DNA of 64,000 bases from Acetobacter vaccinii (GCF_008365315.1 NZ_CP043506.1:186001-250000); one strand, 5' to 3'; shown: positions 1 to 10,343, counted from the first letter of the stretch. Made by a program: numbers and translations. Notes: a model not told the origin generated them from the letters alone.

Positions 1-2464
1 AGCGGGCGGCCAACGCCTCGGTCACCTCCGCCGAAGCCTCGAACACAGCCCCCCAGCTCTGGGCCACGCGCTGGGCCACGCGTTTGAGGTTAAGGTCCAC
101 AATGCGCCGGATCAGCGCATCCGACAGCGGATAGTAGGCGACAACATTGCACCGCCCCAGAAATGCCGGGCGGAACCAGTGCAGCAGTTCAGGCCGCAAC
201 AGCTCACCCAACTGCTCCTGCGAAGGCAGATTGTCAGGATCGGCACAGACACTGGCGATTGTGTCCGTACCGGCATTGGAAGTCATGATGATCACGGTAT
301 TGCGGAAGTCAATTTCCCGCCCTTCCCCGTCCTTCATCTGGCCTTTGTCAAAAACCTGATAAAACACATCCTGCACACCGGGATGGGCCTTTTCCATCTC
401 GTCCAGAAGGACGACGGAATACGGCTTGCGGCGCACGGCCTCTGTCAGCACGCCGCCTTCTCCATACCCCACATAACCCGGAGGCGCGCCCATGAGCAGC
501 GAGACTTTATGCTCCTCCTTGAACTCGCTCATGTTGATGACGGTCAGGCTGTCTTCCCCGCCGTACAACTGTTCAGCCAGCGCCAGAGCCGTTTCTGTCT
601 TACCAACGCCGGATGTGCCGACCATAAGGAACACACCGGCTGGCTTGCGGGGGTCGGTCAGCCCTGCGCGCTGGGTAATCATGGCCTGGGCAATGGCCTT
701 GAGCGCATGCGTCTGCCCCAGCACACGCTGGCCCAGTGTTTCCTCCAGCGACAGAAGGCGCTGGATTTCGCCCCCCACCATCCGCCCGACGGGAATACCC
801 GTCCAGCTTTCCACCACAGCCGCAACGCTGGATGTATCCACCACCGCATGCACCAAAGGCTGATCGCCCTGCACGGCTGTCAGCTCCTGCCGGGCCTGCG
901 CCAGTTCTGGCGCGACATCCTCGCCCTCACCCGCGCGGACACAGTCCTGCAAGGTCGTGATTTTTTCAACCAGAGCACATTCGTGCTGCCAACGTGCCTC
1001 CAGCGCCGCACACTCTGCCTGCAAGGCCGCCCGTTTCTGCTCCAGAGTCTCATAATCTGACGGCACAGCGAAGCCCAGCTTCTGGTCCGCCGCAACGTCC
1101 TTCAACTCCGTCTCAACCATCGCCAGCCGTTGCTGCACATCACTCAGCACACCGGGCTTTGCCGCCCGGCTCATGGCCACGCGTGAACATGCGGTATCCA
1201 ACAGGCTGACGGCCTTGTCAGGCAACTGACGGCTGGGAATATAACGCACAGACAGGCTTACAGCCGCATGCACGGCATCTTCCGCAACATGCACGCCGTG
1301 GTGCTTTTCCAGCATTGGCAACAGCCCACGCAGCATACCGCGGGCGACATCCTCATCCGGCGGGTCAATTTGCACAGGTTGAAAACGCCGTGTCAGGGCT
1401 GGGTCTTTTTCAAAATACTTTTTATATTCCCCCCAGGTCGTGGCCGCCAGGCAGCGCAATTCCCCACGGGCCAGGGCGGGCTTGATCAGGTTGGCGGCAT
1501 CATTCTGCCCCTGCTGACCACCTGCGCCTATGAGCATATGCGCTTCATCAATGAACAGAATAATGGGTGTGGCCGAGGCGTTGACTTCCTCAACCAACCC
1601 ACGCAGGCGGTTTTCAAACTCACCCTTGACCCCGGCACCAGCCTGCAACAGACCAAGGTCGAGCGACCAGAGGGCCACGTGCTCCAGCATCTGCGGCACA
1701 TCACCCGCAACAATGGCCTGGGCCAGCCCTTCGGCAATGGCTGTCTTGCCTACGCCGGGCTCCCCCACCAGCACCGGGTTGTTCTGCCGCCGACGGCACA
1801 AAATATCGACCACTTTACGAATATCGGGCGCCCGGCCGATAATGGGGTCCATTTTGCCATCTCTGGCCCGGGCGGTCAGATCGGTGCAGAAGCGGGCCAG
1901 CATGCTCCCCTGCCCACCTGCCGTTGCAGGCAGGACGCTGGCATCGGCCCCAGTACCCGGAGCATCAGCCTCTACCTGCCCTTCCTCACTCCCGCCTTCT
2001 GTCATGGCTTCAAAGCTGCGGCGCAGGACTTCAACCGACAGGGAGGACAAGGGCGCAAAAAGGTCCAGCATGCGGCGGCGCAGGGCATCATCCGCCAGGG
2101 CTGCCGCCAGCAGGTGGCCCGTACGCACCTGCCGCACCCCCTCCTGATCCAGCGAGGCGACAAGCCACGCCTGCTGCACCCAGGCCAGAATTTCGGGCGA
2201 GAGCCCCGGCGGGCGGGCACTGCCCGACTTCAACCGCCCCAGAGCACTATCGACTGCCACCTTCATGGCATCGGCATCAAGATTATGGGCCTTGAGGATC
2301 AGCACTATGTCGGAACGATCATCCCGCAGGGCCGCCCACAGAACGTGCTCAACCTCGACATTATACTGTGTCAGCATCAGCGCATGGGCTGCGGCGGCCT
2401 CGACCGTGCTGCGACACCCCGCTGCCAGCCGGGAAATGAGCACCTTCACATCAATGACCTGCAT
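1..2464 (-). CDS. clpV: Type VI secretion ATPase ClpV/TssH (3' end off the window)
   Basis: Hsp100/Clp AAA+ ATPase that disassembles contracted VipA/VipB (TssB/TssC) sheaths so the type VI secretion machine can be reused in the cytoplasm. Reading the minus strand from the ATG at 2464 gives about 821 codons: an N-terminal Clp_N domain (starts [13 protein letters not shown]), a first P-loop GEPGVGKTA near residue 230 with Walker [14 protein letters not shown], a middle coiled-coil region, and a second P-loop GTSGVGKTE near residue 615 with [14 protein letters not shown] and [12 protein letters not shown]. The N-domain and middle region look like ClpV rather than heat-shock ClpB, but I cannot fully exclude ClpB. 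An AAGGGG Shine-Dalgarno lies six bases before the ATG. The C-terminus is cut by the window edge and no other tss gene is visible. Confidence 0.88.
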   Translation of the reverse strand, partial: MQVIDVKVLISRLAAGCRSTVEAAAAHALMLTQYNVEVEHVLWAALRDDRSDIVLILKAHNLDADAMKVAVDSALGRLKSGSARPPGLSPEILAWVQQAWLVASLDQEGVRQVRTGHLLAAALADDALRRRMLDLFAPLSSLSVEVLRRSFEAMTEGGSEEGQVEADAPGTGADASVLPATAGGQGSMLARFCTDLTARARDGKMDPIIGRAPDIRKVVDILCRRRQNNPVLVGEPGVGKTAIAEGLAQAIVAGDVPQMLEHVALWSLDLGLLQAGAGVKGEFENRLRGLVEEVNASATPIILFIDEAHMLIGAGGQQGQNDAANLIKPALARGELRCLAATTWGEYKKYFEKDPALTRRFQPVQIDPPDEDVARGMLRGLLPMLEKHHGVHVAEDAVHAAVSLSVRYIPSRQLPDKAVSLLDTACSRVAMSRAAKPGVLSDVQQRLAMVETELKDVAADQKLGFAVPSDYETLEQKRAALQAECAALEARWQHECALVEKITTLQDCVRAGEGEDVAPELAQARQELTAVQGDQPLVHAVVDTSSVAAVVESWTGIPVGRMVGGEIQRLLSLEETLGQRVLGQTHALKAIAQAMITQRAGLTDPRKPAGVFLMVGTSGVGKTETALALAEQLYGGEDSLTVINMSEFKEEHKVSLLMGAPPGYVGYGEGGVLTEAVRRKPYSVVLLDEMEKAHPGVQDVFYQVFDKGQMKDGEGREIDFRNTVIIMTSNAGTDTIASVCADPDNLPSQEQLGELLRPELLHWFRPAFLGRCNVVAYYPLSDALIRRIVDLNLKRVAQRVAQSWGAVFEASAEVTEALAAR

Positions 2465-3016
2465 TCCACACCCCTTGTCTCGGCACCGTGATCCTAATGA
2501 AAAACGCAGGCAGCGCCTTTAATCACACCGGCACGATCATGCATTCAATAAAGACTGCTTGCGACACTCTGCATCTTGCAGGCCCCTCCCGCGCAGAGAC
2601 AGAACCAGCAGCACAGCACGCGCGCTGCCTGATCCTGACGCGAAAAAACAGAACGGATTGAAAGCCCTGCAACAGTCCTGACTCCATCATGGGAGTCAGC
2701 GTTTAAACGAGAATCAAGTCTTAACTTCAGGACATGAAATGTCAATCATGGGCACTCACCCCAACGCAGGCAGAAACAATGCGCCCAGTGGCGAGGATGG
2801 CCAAGCATTCCCAAAGCAGTCAAACAGCTTCGAAACAGAAATGACACACTCTTATTATTTGAAATGAAAGCAATTTTGTTCAAGAAAACTCGATTTATAC
2901 ACGAAATGACAATAAAAAATGGGGAATGTTCATCAAAGTTTCACACTTAAAAAGAGATAACTAACTTTATAAGCCAGCCTGCAGTCCTCCCCTTGGCTAT
3001 GCAGATAGGAATTTTC
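2465..3016. other. 552-bp non-coding gap between divergent clpV and pit
   Basis: No convincing gene. The left two thirds has ordinary GC; about 2840-2975 is clearly AT-rich and probably carries the pit promoter. It contains two perfect palindromic elements (2678-2699 and 2700-2709) and a weak Pho-box-like direct repeat at 2927-2944 (TGTTCAT, CAAA, GTTTCAC). The short open frames here lack a good ribosome site. Confidence 0.6.
2678..2709. repeat. Hairpin followed by palindrome in clpV-pit intergenic region
   Basis: CTGACTCC (2678-2685) pairs perfectly with GGAGTCAG (2692-2699) around a six-base loop, and CGTTTAAACG (2700-2709) follows directly as a ten-base palindrome. No transcript ends here in an obvious way, since both flanking genes point outward, so a regulator site is more likely than a terminator. 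Confidence 0.5.
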
Positions 3017-4630
3017 ATGTCTGGCACGACATTAAACGCCAAAACCTATGCCCGACCGAACATGAACGGTGGCGAGCACCAGGCTTTTCGTATCTTCTTC
3101 CTTTCCATCATTCTCGGTGCGCTGGCGTTTGTCGGCTACAGCGTCGTGAAAGATCTGCATCAGGCAGGCGAAAGTACGCTGGCCATTGGTGCGTTTGTCC
3201 TGCTTGCCCTTGCGCTGCTGATCGCGCTGGGCTTTGAATTTGTTAACGGCTTCCACGACACCGCAAACGCTGTTGCCACGGTGATCTACACCAACAGCCT
3301 GCCGCCACTGGTTGCGGTTGTGTGGTCGGGCATGTGGAACCTGTTTGGGGTGCTGGTGTCCTCCGGCGCTGTGGCCTACAGCATCATCACCCTGCTACCG
3401 GTCGAACTGATCCTGCAGGTGGGCAGTGGCGCGGGCTATGCCATGATCTTCGCCCTGCTGATTTCCGCCATTGTGTGGAACCTGGCAACATGGGCGCTGG
3501 GTATTCCCAACAGTTCCTCCCACGCGCTGATCGGCTCCATCCTGGGCGTTGGTTTTGCCAACCAGATCCTCGCCCCCGCTGGTAACCCGCTGTACGGGGT
3601 TGAGTGGGGCCAGGTGACCAAGGTGTTCTCGTCCCTGCTGTTCAGCCCTATCTGCGGTTTTGTGCTGGCTGCCGGGCTGCTGATGGTCTTCAAGCTGCTG
3701 ATCAAGAACCCCACGCTCTACAAAGCACCGGAAGGCGATGCCCCTCCCCCGCTGTGGATCCGCACCCTTTTGGTTGGCACCTGCACCGGCGTGTCCTTCT
3801 TCCACGGCAGCAACGACGGTCAGAAAGGCATGGGTCTGATCATGCTCATCCTGATCGGTGCCGCCCCCACAGCCTATGCGCTTAACCGCGCCATGCCCGA
3901 AAACGCTATGCCCGCCTTTATCCAGACCGCGGAAGAAGCGGCCTCTGTTTTCACACAGCATGGCTCAACAGACGGCAGCACCATCACCGCAGCGCAGGCC
4001 CGTAACACCGTAACCGACGCCCTGCGCCAGAAGGCGGTCAATACCCCCGCCGTTTACAGCGCTCTGGCTGTTCTGTCGCATGACATTGGTGGCGCAGTGC
4101 AGGACTATCACTCCCTGCATGCCATCCCTGCCACGGCAGTCCCCAACGTCCGTACGGACATGTATCTTGTTTCCGACGCCATCCGCACCCTGAGCTCGGT
4201 CAGCCACATTCCTGCGGCCGAAACCAAGACACTGACCACGTTCAAGAAGCAGCTTGATGCTGGCACCCGCTTTATTCCCACCTGGGTGAAAATTTCTGTC
4301 GCGCTGGCTCTTGGGCTTGGCACGATGGTAGGGTGGAAGCGTATCGTCGTCACCGTTGGTGAAAAGATTGGCAAAACCCATCTGACATACGCCCAGGGTG
4401 CTTCGGCTGAAATCGTGGCCATGGGCACCATCGGTCTGGCAGAAGGTTATGGCATGCCCGTTTCCACCACACACATCCTGTCCAGCGGCGTGGCTGGCAC
4501 CATGGTTGCTGGTGGTGGTGGTCTGCAGTGGCGGACACTACGCGCCATGGCCATGGCCTGGATTGTCACCCTGCCTGCCGCCATGCTGATCAGCGGCGTG
4601 CTGTATGTGCTGTTCAGGCAGATTTTCTGA
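3017..4630 (+). CDS. pit: PiT-family inorganic phosphate transporter
   Basis: Low-affinity phosphate symporter of the PHO4/PiT family in the inner membrane. The two inverted family signatures are present: NGFHDTANAV at about residues 77-86 and FFHGSNDGQKGMG near 260. About ten hydrophobic segments flank a large hydrophilic insertion of roughly 90 residues after the second signature. The frame is open from a TTG at 2993 and an ATG at 2999, but the ATG at 3017 has GATAGGAA just upstream and is preferred, giving 537 residues. The gene is followed after about 50 bases by an OprB porin. A Pho-box-like repeat lies upstream but is weak. Confidence 0.93.
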   Translation: MSGTTLNAKTYARPNMNGGEHQAFRIFFLSIILGALAFVGYSVVKDLHQAGESTLAIGAFVLLALALLIALGFEFVNGFHDTANAVATVIYTNSLPPLVAVVWSGMWNLFGVLVSSGAVAYSIITLLPVELILQVGSGAGYAMIFALLISAIVWNLATWALGIPNSSSHALIGSILGVGFANQILAPAGNPLYGVEWGQVTKVFSSLLFSPICGFVLAAGLLMVFKLLIKNPTLYKAPEGDAPPPLWIRTLLVGTCTGVSFFHGSNDGQKGMGLIMLILIGAAPTAYALNRAMPENAMPAFIQTAEEAASVFTQHGSTDGSTITAAQARNTVTDALRQKAVNTPAVYSALAVLSHDIGGAVQDYHSLHAIPATAVPNVRTDMYLVSDAIRTLSSVSHIPAAETKTLTTFKKQLDAGTRFIPTWVKISVALALGLGTMVGWKRIVVTVGEKIGKTHLTYAQGASAEIVAMGTIGLAEGYGMPVSTTHILSSGVAGTMVAGGGGLQWRTLRAMAMAWIVTLPAAMLISGVLYVLFRQIF

Positions 4631-4683
4631 CCCCTACCTGACCATAACGCTTGAGCAAACGGTTACTCATGGAAAAGCCTTCC

Positions 4684-6126
4684 ATGCGCTGCACATACCG
4701 TGCTCTGGGTGCTGGCCTGATATCCTGCGTGGTATCAGGCCACAGCCTTGCCGCAACCTACCCGCTGGATACGGACGTACTGCCGTCGGGCGTGCCCCTC
4801 CAGTTTCCCTCCGCCACTGTTGAAACACCACCGCTGGACTGGAGCGACACCCTGTTGGGTGACGTCTGGGGTGTGCGTAAGTGGATGAACCATTATGGCC
4901 TGCGCCTGAACATTCAGGACGCGGAAGAACTCTGGGGCGTTGCCTCTGGCGGCCGCAAGCAGGGGGCCTCTTACGACGGGGCCACGGCCATAAGCCTGAC
5001 ATTTGACCCAACGCGGCTGACCGGCCTGAAATACGGCCTGTTCAATATCAGCGCCCTGCAACTGCGTGGCCGCTCTGCCACAACCGACAATATCGGGGCC
5101 ATAAACCCTGTCAGCGGTTATGATTCCCCCCGCACAACCCGCCTGTTCGAGTTGTGGTACGGGCAGGGCTTTCTGGGCAACCGGCTGGATGTACGGGTCG
5201 GGGCGATGGACCTGGATACGGAATTTCTGGTCAGCCAGAATGCATCGCTCTTTCTTAACGGCAGCTTTGGGTGGCCGATTGCCCCCTCCAGCAACCTGTA
5301 TTCCGGCGGGCCTTCCTGGCCTTATTCGACCCCTGGGGTGCGCTTTCGCTACAACCCGATCTACCCGCTTACCTTCATGGCGGCAGTCAGTGACGACAAC
5401 CCCACAGGCGGCCCATTTTTCAAACCCGATGACAGCCCCCCCGGTGATCTGTCAGGGACACATTTCAACACCTCCAACGGGGCGTTGATCATTTTTGAAA
5501 CACAGCTGCTTGTTGATGCAGGCATGCTGCTCAACCACTCGCACCACGCTCTACCCGGAACATGGAAAATCGGTGGATTTTATGACACAGCCTCATTCCC
5601 CGACCCGCGTTACGCCAGTAACCACCTGCCACTAACAGCGCCCGGTGCCTCGGCAAGCCCGCTGTACCATACCGGCAACTGGATGCTGTATGGGGTCTTT
5701 GATCAGACCTTCTGGCGTTTAGAGAAAGACTCTCCCAAGGCTGCCAGCTTTTTCATCCGCGTGACCGGTAATGACGATATCCGCAATACGCTGACCCTGG
5801 GCACTGAAGCTGGCCTGACATTCCACGGGCTTATTCCCGCCCGCCCGGATGACGTTCTGGGTCTGGCGTGGGGCACCGCTTTTTATGGCCACCGCGCCCG
5901 CATGGCGGAGCAGGATTCCCTACGCTACACCGGGCAGGCTGATAGCCGCACGCAGGCAGAGCAGCATCTGGAACTGACATGGCAGGCCCCTGTCACACCT
6001 TACATGATGGTGCAGCCTGATTTTCAGTATTTCTGGAACATCAATTCCGGCTCGCCCGACAGTGAAACAGGGCACCGTATTCCCAATGCCGCCATCCTTG
6101 GGCTGAATGTCACAACCACGTTCTAG
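4684..6126 (+). CDS. oprB: OprB-family carbohydrate-selective outer membrane porin
   Basis: Outer-membrane beta-barrel of the OprB family, which admits sugars and other small solutes in Gram-negative bacteria. A signal peptide runs to about AATYPL. The typical OprB segments follow: W-LLGDVWGVRKWMNHYGL near the start of the mature part, a FELWYGQGFL segment, the strand RLDVRVGAMDLDTEFLVS, and a C-terminal strand ending in aromatic F. I chose the ATG at 4684 because GGAAAAG lies six bases upstream; ATG 4669 and TTG 4651 are in-frame alternatives. Acetic acid bacteria usually carry several OprB paralogues. Substrate cannot be read from the sequence. Confidence 0.9.
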   Translation: MRCTYRALGAGLISCVVSGHSLAATYPLDTDVLPSGVPLQFPSATVETPPLDWSDTLLGDVWGVRKWMNHYGLRLNIQDAEELWGVASGGRKQGASYDGATAISLTFDPTRLTGLKYGLFNISALQLRGRSATTDNIGAINPVSGYDSPRTTRLFELWYGQGFLGNRLDVRVGAMDLDTEFLVSQNASLFLNGSFGWPIAPSSNLYSGGPSWPYSTPGVRFRYNPIYPLTFMAAVSDDNPTGGPFFKPDDSPPGDLSGTHFNTSNGALIIFETQLLVDAGMLLNHSHHALPGTWKIGGFYDTASFPDPRYASNHLPLTAPGASASPLYHTGNWMLYGVFDQTFWRLEKDSPKAASFFIRVTGNDDIRNTLTLGTEAGLTFHGLIPARPDDVLGLAWGTAFYGHRARMAEQDSLRYTGQADSRTQAEQHLELTWQAPVTPYMMVQPDFQYFWNINSGSPDSETGHRIPNAAILGLNVTTTF

Positions 6127-6245
6127 ACACTCCCAACCGTGACACAGACCCGCCTTCAATTTGCCATACGACCGGTGATACAAAGAACCCTGAGAGAGAA
6201 CTGACAAAACGGCGACCCACTATTTATCAGGGAGACAAACGCCAG

Positions 6246-6644
6246 ATGCGCCGTATGACACAGATTTTGATGGCCCTGCCGGTTATTGCCGGGCTGGGCC
6301 TGGCAACACTACCCAGTGCTCACGCCCAGCCCCGCTGGGGTGGGCCGGGTCCGGGCTGGGGTGGCCCCGGCGGCGGACCGGGCTGGGGTGGTCGCCCCGG
6401 TTGGGGTGGCCCCGGTTACGGGCACCGGCACCATGGTGATGGTGGTGCCATTGCTGGTGCCATTATTGGCGGTCTTGCCGTAGGCGCGCTGGCAGGTGCA
6501 GCCATGTCGGGCGGGGGTATAGCCGTACCTTACCGTCCGCCACCGCCGCCCCCTCCGCCGCCGCCTGCTTATGTGGTGCCTGCCGTACCTGTGGTCCCTG
6601 TACCGGGGTATTACCCTAACGGCTATTATTACGGCGGATACTGA
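6246..6644 (+). CDS. Small exported Gly/Pro-rich protein with glycine-zipper segment
   Basis: A 132-residue protein of unknown function. The order is: signal peptide ending SAHA; a low-complexity stretch of WGGPG/PGWGG repeats (about residues 29-57) ending GYGHRHHGDGG; a small-residue segment AIAGAIIGGLAVGALAGAA resembling a glycine zipper; a run of ten prolines; and a Val/Pro/Tyr-rich tail ending GYYYGGY. It is probably periplasmic or outer-membrane associated. GGGAGA lies upstream of the ATG and a strong hairpin with a T tract follows, so it is likely a one-gene transcript. Confidence 0.75.
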   Translation: MRRMTQILMALPVIAGLGLATLPSAHAQPRWGGPGPGWGGPGGGPGWGGRPGWGGPGYGHRHHGDGGAIAGAIIGGLAVGALAGAAMSGGGIAVPYRPPPPPPPPPPAYVVPAVPVVPVPGYYPNGYYYGGY

Positions 6645-6653
6645 CAAACCAAC

Positions 6654-6681
6654 CCGGCCGGGCCAACACCCGGCCGGTTTT
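6654..6681 (+). terminator. Rho-independent terminator after the Gly/Pro-rich gene
   Basis: CCGGCCGGG (6654-6662) pairs with CCCGGCCGG (6669-6677) around a six-base loop and is followed by four T. It lies ten bases after the stop codon of the plus-strand gene, between convergent genes. Confidence 0.8.
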
Positions 6682-6712
6682 GCTGACTGGCAATGCTACA
6701 GCGCAGCCCCGA

Positions 6713-7204
6713 TCAGTCAGCAGTCGCCAGCTTTTCCACTTCGCCCAGCACTTCTTCAACATGACCTGGCACTTTAACCTTGCGCCAGATATGCGCGATT
6801 TTGCCTTGGGCATCGATGAGAAAAGTCGCGCGCTCGATACCCATATGAGTTTTGCCGTAAAGGGTCTTTTCCACCCATACGCCATAAGCCTCGGTCACAC
6901 TGCCCTCTGCATCTGAGGCCAGAGGGAACGTCAGGTCGTATTTGCCCGCAAAAGCATCCAGCTTTTTGACCGGATCGCGGGAGACACCAATAACCCGCGC
7001 CCCGGCCTTTTCAAACGCGTTCAGCGCCTCACCAAAGCCGCAGGCCTCCTTGGTGCAGCCGGGTGTGTCGGCCTTTGGATAAAAATACAGCACAAACGGT
7101 GCGCCTTTCAGCTCCGCCAAGGCAACCGTACGGCCACCACTGGCCTCCATTGTAAAGTCCGGGGCCTGTGCGCCCACACTCAGTTCTGTTGCTGTCATTG
7201 TCAT
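6713..7204 (-). CDS. bcp: Thioredoxin-dependent thiol peroxidase (Bcp/PrxQ)
   Basis: Cytoplasmic peroxiredoxin of the Bcp/PrxQ type that reduces H2O2 and organic hydroperoxides with thioredoxin electrons. The catalytic motif reads DTPGCTKEACGF, with peroxidatic Cys50 and the resolving Cys55 five residues on, as in atypical 2-Cys PrxQ proteins. The conserved GVSRDPVKK, FPLASD and GIERATFLID segments are present. Length is 163 residues from the ATG at 7204; a GTG at 7207 is also in frame. The start overlaps the glnE stop (TGATG), so the two are probably translationally coupled. Confidence 0.95.
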   Translation of the reverse strand: MTMTATELSVGAQAPDFTMEASGGRTVALAELKGAPFVLYFYPKADTPGCTKEACGFGEALNAFEKAGARVIGVSRDPVKKLDAFAGKYDLTFPLASDAEGSVTEAYGVWVEKTLYGKTHMGIERATFLIDAQGKIAHIWRKVKVPGHVEEVLGEVEKLATAD

Positions 7205-10200
7205 CACGCTCCCTGTTCTACACTACCGTCCGGTTCTGCCTGCCCGCTGCCATCATCGCTGTTCAGTGGGCCTACCAGACGTTCAAAACATGCCCTGACA
7301 TCACGCCCCAGTCGTGCGGCCTGTTCAATCAGGGTTGGCAAATCCCGCACGCGCATGTTGCGGAGCAGCACACGCAGTGTTGTCGGCGCCATATCTTTTT
7401 CCAGCTCCACCGGCGGTACAGGACCGCACAGCAGCCGAAGCTGCGCCTGCAAACGCCGCCAGAATGTTTCAGCCTCCAGCAACACCGTCGCATCTGATTG
7501 GCTCAGAACACCGGCTGCCGCCAGCCGACGCAGGGCCTGGCGTGTCATTGTGCTGCGCGCGTCCACACTGGCGGCGCAAAGCTGGAAAATCTGGGCGATG
7601 AATTCAACTTCCATCAACCCACCGCTGCGCCGCTTGATATCCCATATCGATGTTGGCGGCAGGTCCCGCGCCAAGCGGGCCCGCATACGCCGGGCATCGT
7701 CCAGCAATGTGTCGCAGGACGGAGGGGTGGCCCGGATACGCCCTTCCAGAATACGCGCCAGATCCTGCTGCAAGGTTGTGCGTAGCGTGGCCGGGGCCAC
7801 AACAACACGCGCTCTGGTGAGGGCCATGCACTCCCACGTCCAGGCGGAATCCGTATGGTAGCGCAGGAAAGCTGCGCGGGAGACAGCAACCGGCCCCGCC
7901 GCCCCCGAAGGCCGCAGCCGCATATCCACCGCATAGAGTGGCCCTTCCAACCCCGGCGCTGTCAGGGCCGCAATAAAGGCATGGGCCTGCCGGGTGTAAT
8001 ACGCCCCGACCGCCAGCGAACGTCCGGCCTCACCTGCACGGATAACGCTGGCCTGCTCTGCCTCGGGGTGGTCAAACACCATCAGCAAATCCAGATCGGA
8101 GCCGGGCATCATCTCCCGCGACCCGGCTTTACCCAGTGCAATCACCGCCATGCCACCACCGGGCACCCGGCCATAGCGGGCGATATGCTCACGCTCGACC
8201 GCTTTCCACAGCACTGTCATCACCGCTTCAGCCAAGGCCGTGCGCTCCCGCTCGGCCCGTTCCTCGCTGATGCGATTTTCCAGCATGGCTACGGAGAGTC
8301 TGAATTCCTCCCCCCTCAGCAGCGGGCGCAGGGTTGTAACAAGCCCTTCCACATCCTCAATGTCCTCCGCAACCTGATGCAGGCGGGTGACAACGGTGCG
8401 CACCTTGTCTGGCTCAGCCTCCAGCAACCCTTCCAGCGCCGAGGGCCGATCCGCCAGATGGTCAGCCAGAAAGGCTGAGGCATCGAATATACTCGCAATC
8501 CGGTCGATCAACTGCGGGTTTCGCTCAAACAGGGTCAAAAGCTGGACCCCGGCATGCTGGCGGGCCAGCAGGGCATCAAAACGCCTCAGGCAGGCCAGCG
8601 GGCTGTTACGCTGCCCAAAACTGGCCAGAAACAACGGTAACAAAGACCGCAACAGCGCATGCGCCCGCTCGGACCGCAGGGCGCGCAGGCCATTGCCCCG
8701 CCAGCGGGCCAGAACCTGCGCGGCCTCGGCCACCTGTTCGACTGGAAAACCATGCTTGAGCAGCAGATCGGCTGTCTGCCCTTCCTCCGGCCCCGGCACC
8801 AGCACGCTGCCTTCTGCCGTGGCACTCAGCGGCTGGATGACAAAATGCCGCTCAAAAATCCGCCGGGCCTCACGCATACGGGGCAGAATATCCAGCGCCA
8901 GCGCCTCTCCGTCAGCGTAATTCATGAACACGGCAAAGGCATCAAACGCAGCTTCACCATCAGGCAGGCTGTGGGTCTGGTGGTCAGCACGCATCTGCAA
9001 CCGGTGCTCCGCATCGCGCAGCAGGCGGTAGGTACGGGCCAGCACCTCGGCCTCCTCACGCGGTAGATGGCCGGTGCTTGCCAGTTTTTTCAGCGCCCCA
9101 CAGGTGGTTTTTTCGCGCAGGGCGGGCTCACGCCCACCCCAGACGAGTTGCTTGGCCTGCGCGATAAACTCGATCTCGCGGATACCGCCCTGCCCCAGTT
9201 TGAGATTATGCCCCAAAAGCCACGCACGGCTGGCCAGCGGGTCGGCCAGCACGGCATCGGGCAAATGGGCAAGGTCGGTACGACCAGCCTTACGATAGCG
9301 GTCGATCCGGGCCTTCATGTCGTGCAGGTCGTCAATCAGGGTGAAATCCAGGTGCCGACGCCAGACAAATGAGCGGATGGCTGTCAGAAACCGCCGCCCC
9401 GCTGTCAGGTCCCCCGCCACAGGCCGCGCCTTGATCATGGCGGCCCGCTCCCACGTCTGGCCCAGGCTTTCGTAGTACAATAACGCCGCCTGAACCGTTA
9501 CCGCCGGAGGCGTGGAAGACGGGTCGGGCCGCAGCCGCAAGTCGGTACGGAAAACGTAGCCATTCGCATCGCGCGCTTCCATCAGGCTGACAAGGTCGCT
9601 AGTCATACGAACAAAGACGCGCCGCACCGCATCAGGCTGGTGGTACACGGAAGGGTCATACAGGATCACCAGGTCGATATCGGATGAGAAATTCAACTCC
9701 CGCGAACCCAGCTTGCCCATGGCCAGTACCGTCAGCCCGCACCCCTGTGCAGGCCGCTCCGGGCTGGGCAGATCAAGCTGACCGGCCTGAAAAGCACCCC
9801 ACAGCAAATGCCTGATCGCCAGATCCAGCGCCGCCTCAGCCAGACGGCTGAGGGTGCCTGTTACCTCCTCCAGCGTCCAGAATCCGCCCAGATCCGCTAC
9901 CGCACACAAAAAAGCGACCCGTTTTTTGATGTGGCGGAGAAATGCCGCGACATACTCTCGCCCAGATTTGGCATCAAATTCAGCACATGCCGCAAACGCA
10001 TCCCGCGCGCAGTGCTCCGGCCCGGATTCCAGCAGGGCTGCAAAGCCCGCAATATCACCCCGCGCAAGATCGGACAGATAAGGGCTATTCCCCCCCAGGC
10101 AGGCCATCAGTGCCTCGGCTCCGGGCTGGCCCAGCACCTCTGGCGCAAGCCCGACCTCGTCCGCAAGTGCCTGCATATCCGCCCTGAAATGGGCCGCCGC

Positions 10201-10305
10201 GGCTGCATCCGCAGGCTGCGGCCAGTCAGCATCGGGCCATGCACGCAGGCCATGCTGGCGTGTCTGCCGGACATCACGGAAAAGAAAATGCTCAGCCTGT
10301 GTCAT
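7204..10305 (-). CDS. glnE: Bifunctional glutamine synthetase adenylyltransferase/deadenylyltransferase
   Basis: GlnE adenylylates glutamine synthetase to switch it off and removes AMP to switch it on, under control of PII protein. Two nucleotidyltransferase halves are visible, each with the metal-binding signature: GSRELNFSSDIDLV near residue 200 and GSREMMPGSDLDLLMVFD near residue 720. Helical GlnD-UR/UTase-like segments containing GGIREIEFIAQ and GGLMEVEFIAQ follow each. Length is 1033 residues from the ATG at 10305, chosen because AGGATAGG lies seven bases upstream; an ATG at 10329 is in frame. bcp follows with a one-base overlap. The upstream AsmA-like gene is divergent with only 38 bases between starts. 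Confidence 0.96.
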   Translation of the reverse strand: MTQAEHFLFRDVRQTRQHGLRAWPDADWPQPADAAAAAHFRADMQALADEVGLAPEVLGQPGAEALMACLGGNSPYLSDLARGDIAGFAALLESGPEHCARDAFAACAEFDAKSGREYVAAFLRHIKKRVAFLCAVADLGGFWTLEEVTGTLSRLAEAALDLAIRHLLWGAFQAGQLDLPSPERPAQGCGLTVLAMGKLGSRELNFSSDIDLVILYDPSVYHQPDAVRRVFVRMTSDLVSLMEARDANGYVFRTDLRLRPDPSSTPPAVTVQAALLYYESLGQTWERAAMIKARPVAGDLTAGRRFLTAIRSFVWRRHLDFTLIDDLHDMKARIDRYRKAGRTDLAHLPDAVLADPLASRAWLLGHNLKLGQGGIREIEFIAQAKQLVWGGREPALREKTTCGALKKLASTGHLPREEAEVLARTYRLLRDAEHRLQMRADHQTHSLPDGEAAFDAFAVFMNYADGEALALDILPRMREARRIFERHFVIQPLSATAEGSVLVPGPEEGQTADLLLKHGFPVEQVAEAAQVLARWRGNGLRALRSERAHALLRSLLPLFLASFGQRNSPLACLRRFDALLARQHAGVQLLTLFERNPQLIDRIASIFDASAFLADHLADRPSALEGLLEAEPDKVRTVVTRLHQVAEDIEDVEGLVTTLRPLLRGEEFRLSVAMLENRISEERAERERTALAEAVMTVLWKAVEREHIARYGRVPGGGMAVIALGKAGSREMMPGSDLDLLMVFDHPEAEQASVIRAGEAGRSLAVGAYYTRQAHAFIAALTAPGLEGPLYAVDMRLRPSGAAGPVAVSRAAFLRYHTDSAWTWECMALTRARVVVAPATLRTTLQQDLARILEGRIRATPPSCDTLLDDARRMRARLARDLPPTSIWDIKRRSGGLMEVEFIAQIFQLCAASVDARSTMTRQALRRLAAAGVLSQSDATVLLEAETFWRRLQAQLRLLCGPVPPVELEKDMAPTTLRVLLRNMRVRDLPTLIEQAARLGRDVRACFERLVGPLNSDDGSGQAEPDGSVEQGA

Positions 10306-10343
10306 GAAAACGCCTATCCTGTAATCCATAAAGGCTTGCTGCG

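Noticed and set aside
1268..2491. 407-residue open frame on the plus strand
   Set aside because: Antisense to clpV; composition is that of a shadow of GC-rich codons and no ribosome site or known family.
6340..6420. Tandem GGCCCGGG-type repeats
   Set aside because: They are the WGGPG codons of one protein, not a CRISPR array or a DNA repeat of its own.
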